Positions 35,629-38,754 of a stretch of 38,754 nt of DNA are shown piece by piece (positions within the stretch are counted from its first letter, which is position 1; every line of letters starts with the position of its first letter). This stretch comes from Actinomycetota bacterium (lineage in GTDB: Bacteria > Actinomycetota > Actinomycetes > S36-B12), in contig JAPOJD010000005.1 in NCBI GenBank assembly GCA_029978585.1, forward strand, positions 1 to 38,754. The letters run 5' to 3'. The position numbers were made by a program, and so were the translations under genes. Below the pieces are notes generated by a model. That model was given only the letters and a program-made list of their open reading frames with translations, was not told the origin of the DNA and searched no databases.

Positions 35629-37053
35629 TCAGGCGGCCGCAGGCGTACGCGGCCAGGGCATGGCCTGCTCGAGCTCATAGGCCACCGAGAGGAGACGACG
35701 TTCCTCTCCCAGCGGGGCCGACACCTGGATCCCGATCGGGAGCCCGGAACTCGTCCGCGCCAGCGGGAGAGAGATCGCCGGAGCACCCGTGACGTTCTGC
35801 AGCGGCGTGAATGACGAGAAGCGAAGCAGCCGCACCATCTGCTCGCGGAAGGGAACGTTCGGACCGAGCTCGCCGAGTCGCGGAGCCGGGTGGCCCACCA
35901 CGGGCGACACCACGACATCCTGCTGGGTGTATGAAGCATCTGGCTCCCGGGTTGCGCGCACGAGGCGCCGGATACTGAGCGGCACGCGCACCATCTGCTG
36001 CAGGAACATCGCGCTCAGGCCCCGGGTCAGGAGCTCGGTGCGCGAGGAGTCGAACCCGGGCCCGAGGAGCCGTGAGCCGCCCTTCTGGAATGCGAAGGCG
36101 ATCAGCGCCCAGTACCTGAGGAAGTCCCGGCCGAACCGCTCGTCCACGGGCAGGCCCACCGGTGACACCACGTGCCCGAGTCCCTCCAGGACCGCACCCA
36201 CGCGCAGAACCGCCTCTCGGGTCTCAGGATCCACCGGGAGCCCGGCGACGCTGTCAGTGAGGATGCCCACCCGTAGCCGCTGCTTCTCCGGTCGCACAAC
36301 CATGCCAATGGGCGGCAGCGCGGGGTTCCGGTACATCCGCTCGGCCTCCGCGAAGTAGTACGCCGTGTCCCGCACGGTGCGAGTCACGACCCCCTGCGTC
36401 ACCAGGTTCACCGGCATGCGTTCGAGTTCAGGCAGGTCCACGAGCCGTCCACGCGAGGGCTTGAGCCCCACCAGGCCACAGACCGCGGCAGGGATGCGGA
36501 TCGAGCCGCCGCCGTCGTTGGCATGCGCGATGGGGACAGCTCCGGATGCCACCAGGGTGGCCGAACCGCCGCTGGATCCGCCGGGCGAATGATCGAGATT
36601 CCATGCGTTGCGGGTCGCGCCGTAGCGACTGGACTCGGTCGACGCGGTCAGGCCGAACTCCGGGAGCGTCGTCTTCGCCAGCGGCTCGAAGCCAAGGTCG
36701 AGGTACTGCCGCACCCACGGGCTGTTCGCCGCAGCGGGCCGTTCGTAAGGGGCCCACGAACCGTGCAGAGTGGGAAACCCCGCGAGGTCCTCATTGTCCT
36801 TGAGCACCGTGGGTATCCCAGCGAAAGGACCGCCCTCCGAGGCAGGCAGGTCCAGTTCCCGCACAACGGCATTGAGGGAGCCGTTGGCGCGACTGATGCG
36901 CTCCCGTGCGGCCTGGCGCAACTCCCCGGCGGAGACCTCGCGACGCTTCAGCCGGTGCAGCAACTCCATGACGTCGTCGTCCCCGAGCGCGTCGTCCGCG
37001 TGCGCGTCGACCACCCTCGCCGTCGCGCTGCTGGCGTTCCCTGGAGCGGACAC
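35629..37053 (-). CDS. Amidase (amidase signature family)
   Basis: GIPTVLKDNEDLAGFPTLHGS; GATRNAWNLDHSPGGSSGGSATLVASGAVPIAHANDGGGSIRIPAAVCGLVGLKPSRGR (Ser-cisSer-Lys amidase signature). Confidence 0.94.
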   Translation of the reverse strand: MSAPGNASSATARVVDAHADDALGDDDVMELLHRLKRREVSAGELRQAARERISRANGSLNAVVRELDLPASEGGPFAGIPTVLKDNEDLAGFPTLHGSWAPYERPAAANSPWVRQYLDLGFEPLAKTTLPEFGLTASTESSRYGATRNAWNLDHSPGGSSGGSATLVASGAVPIAHANDGGGSIRIPAAVCGLVGLKPSRGRLVDLPELERMPVNLVTQGVVTRTVRDTAYYFAEAERMYRNPALPPIGMVVRPEKQRLRVGILTDSVAGLPVDPETREAVLRVGAVLEGLGHVVSPVGLPVDERFGRDFLRYWALIAFAFQKGGSRLLGPGFDSSRTELLTRGLSAMFLQQMVRVPLSIRRLVRATREPDASYTQQDVVVSPVVGHPAPRLGELGPNVPFREQMVRLLRFSSFTPLQNVTGAPAISLPLARTSSGLPIGIQVSAPLGEERRLLSVAYELEQAMPWPRTPAAA

Positions 37054-37117
37054 GACACCTCACCTTCTCCCGGCGCGCCTGCTCGGGGCGAGCGCCCGCC
37101 CAACCTACAGTGACCGC

Positions 37118-37552
37118 ATGACCAAGAACAGGAAGTCGATCATGGCCGTATCCCTGCTCGCGGGGGGCATGCTCGCCCTGGCCGCTTGCGGTGGTGGCGG
37201 TAGCTCCTCGCAGAGCACCAGCGCAGCGCCGGCGCCGGCACCGGCCCCGACCGACTCCCCCATCGGAGGGGGCGCGGCGGAGTGCACCACGGACGCCCTG
37301 GAGAAGGCGACCGAGGAGGCGGCCTCGGCACAGGGACTCGACCTCATCAACACCAAGGACTACGACTGCGAGGACGGCTGGGCGATCGTCTTCGGCATCA
37401 CCAAGTCGGGTGACATCGAGCAGACCACGGCGTTCCTCTTCCAGGCCGAGGGCCCGTACTGGGTGACCAAGGACATCGGCACCATCTGCAGCGGCGGCGC
37501 CGATGACGGCATCCCGGCAGACATCAAGGACCAGGCCTGCGCTCTCCGCTAG
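37118..37552 (+). CDS. Hypothetical secreted lipoprotein
   Basis: MTKNRKSIMAVSLLAGGMLALAACGGGGSSSQ has a signal peptide and lipobox (LAAC). Start at ATG 37118. Confidence 0.75.
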   Translation: MTKNRKSIMAVSLLAGGMLALAACGGGGSSSQSTSAAPAPAPAPTDSPIGGGAAECTTDALEKATEEAASAQGLDLINTKDYDCEDGWAIVFGITKSGDIEQTTAFLFQAEGPYWVTKDIGTICSGGADDGIPADIKDQACALR

Positions 37553-37561
37553 TGGCGTGAT

Positions 37562-37587
37562 CCCCGGGGGGCTCAGGCTTCCCGGGG
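37562..37587. terminator. Bidirectional hairpin between convergent genes
   Basis: CCCCGGG-gggctcaggctt-CCCGGGG inverted repeat in the 36-bp gap between convergent stops; no strong U-tract. Confidence 0.55.
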
Positions 37588-37588
37588 C

Positions 37589-38059
37589 CTAGCGGTCGCA
37601 GACCACCACGTAGGGGTGGTCTGCCTCCGCGATGACCTCGCGCTTGCGGTCCTTGATCCACACCTTCGCGACGAACTCCGGGCGCTGCCGGTTCACTGCG
37701 GCGCACTGCTTCGCGGAAATGGCGTCGGTGTATCGATAGAAGCGCTCATAGCGCCATCCGGTCTTGGTGCGGACCATTCCCTTGTTCTGCGTGCTGAGGG
37801 CCTTCGACTCGCACAGGACAAACTCGTCCGCGGCAACGTTATAGCTGCAGGTCTTGATGATGTACGCCGCACGATCCCGATCCGTCACGACATAGGTGAG
37901 GTCGAACTTCGGTCCGGGACCCGTCGTGCGGACCTTGATCTCGTCCCCGGCTCGGATCGTCACCCGCACCGCGGCCGCCTGGACCATGGACGCCGGCATC
38001 GCGACTGCGAGCGCAGCGGACAGTGCCACCGCAGCGATAACCACCCGGGTTCGACGCAC
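37589..38059 (-). CDS. Hypothetical secreted protein
   Basis: MRRTRVVIAAVALSAALAVAMPASMVQAAAVRV signal peptide; GAGGAG ribosome site and TACACT -10-like element upstream. Confidence 0.65.
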   Translation of the reverse strand: MRRTRVVIAAVALSAALAVAMPASMVQAAAVRVTIRAGDEIKVRTTGPGPKFDLTYVVTDRDRAAYIIKTCSYNVAADEFVLCESKALSTQNKGMVRTKTGWRYERFYRYTDAISAKQCAAVNRQRPEFVAKVWIKDRKREVIAEADHPYVVVCDR

Positions 38060-38110
38060 TCGTGCTCCTCTGACGAAGGGACCTCGAGTGTAAGCCGAGA
38101 AAGACCGGAC

Positions 38111-38754
38111 TCACGCCGGAATGGATGCCGCGCGCGAGTGTTGGTCCTCGACGCCAGCGACCGCTCCACACTCTTGAGCGAGGAGCACGGCTTCGTGCCG
38201 AGTACGGGCCCCCAGTGCCCTGAAGATCGCCATGAGCTCCTGGCGCACCGTGGATTCACTGAAGCCGATTCGATGTGCGATAGCCGCGTTGGTGAGCCCG
38301 TCGGAGATGAGGCACAGGATCGCGGACTGGCGTTCCGTGAGGGTCCCCCGCTGATCCCCTGTCGCACGGTCAGGCGCGCGGGACGTATCCGCCGGCCAGA
38401 CGAGGAAGAGCAGGTCGGCGATGTGCTGGAGCTGTTCCACGCACTCAGCAGGCAAGCTCACGCTCGTGTCGAAGGTCACGGAGATGGCTCCGCACGCCCG
38501 CCCCGGTGCCATGACGGGCGCGGCGATGGCGGGACGACTCGGCGGTTCGCTTCCGCTCTCGGCCGCGCTGCAGGTCCCCTGCAGGATCGCCCCGCACAGC
38601 GGGTGGTCGTCCCATACGGACAGGCGGGAGTACCGGCCGCGCTCCGGGCCGGATAGCCCGAAGGACCCCACCAGCCGCAGGCGGGCGCCCGGGTCAATGG
38701 CGACGATCGCGCAGGACCGGGCCCGGAAGCCTCTCAGGGCGGCGAGCGTGACGT
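38111..38754 (-). CDS. LuxR-type HTH regulator with N-terminal GAF-like sensor domain, truncated at the window end
   Basis: C-terminal LTERQSAILCLISDGLTNAAIAHRIGFSESTVRQELMAIFRALGARTRHEAVLLAQ. The frame stays open to 38754 (VTLAALRGFRARSCAIVAIDPGARLRLVGSFGLS), so the ORF-track start at 38671 is not the true start. Confidence 0.82.
   Translation of the reverse strand, partial: VTLAALRGFRARSCAIVAIDPGARLRLVGSFGLSGPERGRYSRLSVWDDHPLCGAILQGTCSAAESGSEPPSRPAIAAPVMAPGRACGAISVTFDTSVSLPAECVEQLQHIADLLFLVWPADTSRAPDRATGDQRGTLTERQSAILCLISDGLTNAAIAHRIGFSESTVRQELMAIFRALGARTRHEAVLLAQECGAVAGVEDQHSRAASIPA

Noticed and set aside
1-38754. CRISPR array, tRNA/rRNA genes, transposases, phage or toxin-antitoxin modules
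   Set aside because: Looked for regular direct repeats, tRNA-like cloverleafs and mobile-element motifs while reading; none could be supported.

Overview
The window is 38.75 kb of high-GC DNA, most likely from an actinobacterial genome. It is densely coded and mostly core/accessory metabolism and transport. I see no rRNA, tRNA, CRISPR array, phage module or transposase. In order it holds: a three-gene proton-translocating transhydrogenase operon (pntAa-pntAb-pntB), whose pntB 3' end is broken by an inverted join to a second, divergent pntB fragment at the left edge; a tocopherol-cyclase-like protein; an AarF/UbiB kinase; a SulP/STAS transporter; a DrrAB-like ABC exporter; an SMP-30/strictosidine-synthase-like protein; a ThDP-dependent 2-oxo-acid decarboxylase; a YczE/YitT-like membrane protein; NDH-2; a DHA2-type MFS transporter; a HelD/UvrD-like helicase; an L,D-transpeptidase; and an Lrp/AsnC regulator. 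Next is a divergent locus organised around a perfect 14-bp palindrome: tetR-potD-potB-potC-potA on the minus strand, and saccharopine-dehydrogenase-like / GT1 glycosyltransferase / SIS / aminosugar-kinase-like on the plus strand. It is followed by a minus-strand operon of a GATase-like-DUF6421 fusion, an SDR and a threonine-aldolase-like PLP enzyme, with its own palindrome in an AT-rich promoter. The right end carries an alditol-oxidase-like gene, a GAP-family membrane protein, an amidase, two small secreted proteins and a truncated GAF-like-LuxR regulator. The best candidates for an undescribed system are the TetR-centred transporter/aminosugar locus (20454-29751) and the DUF6421 operon (29753-33610). 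All family calls come from recognising sequence motifs by eye; no searches were run.
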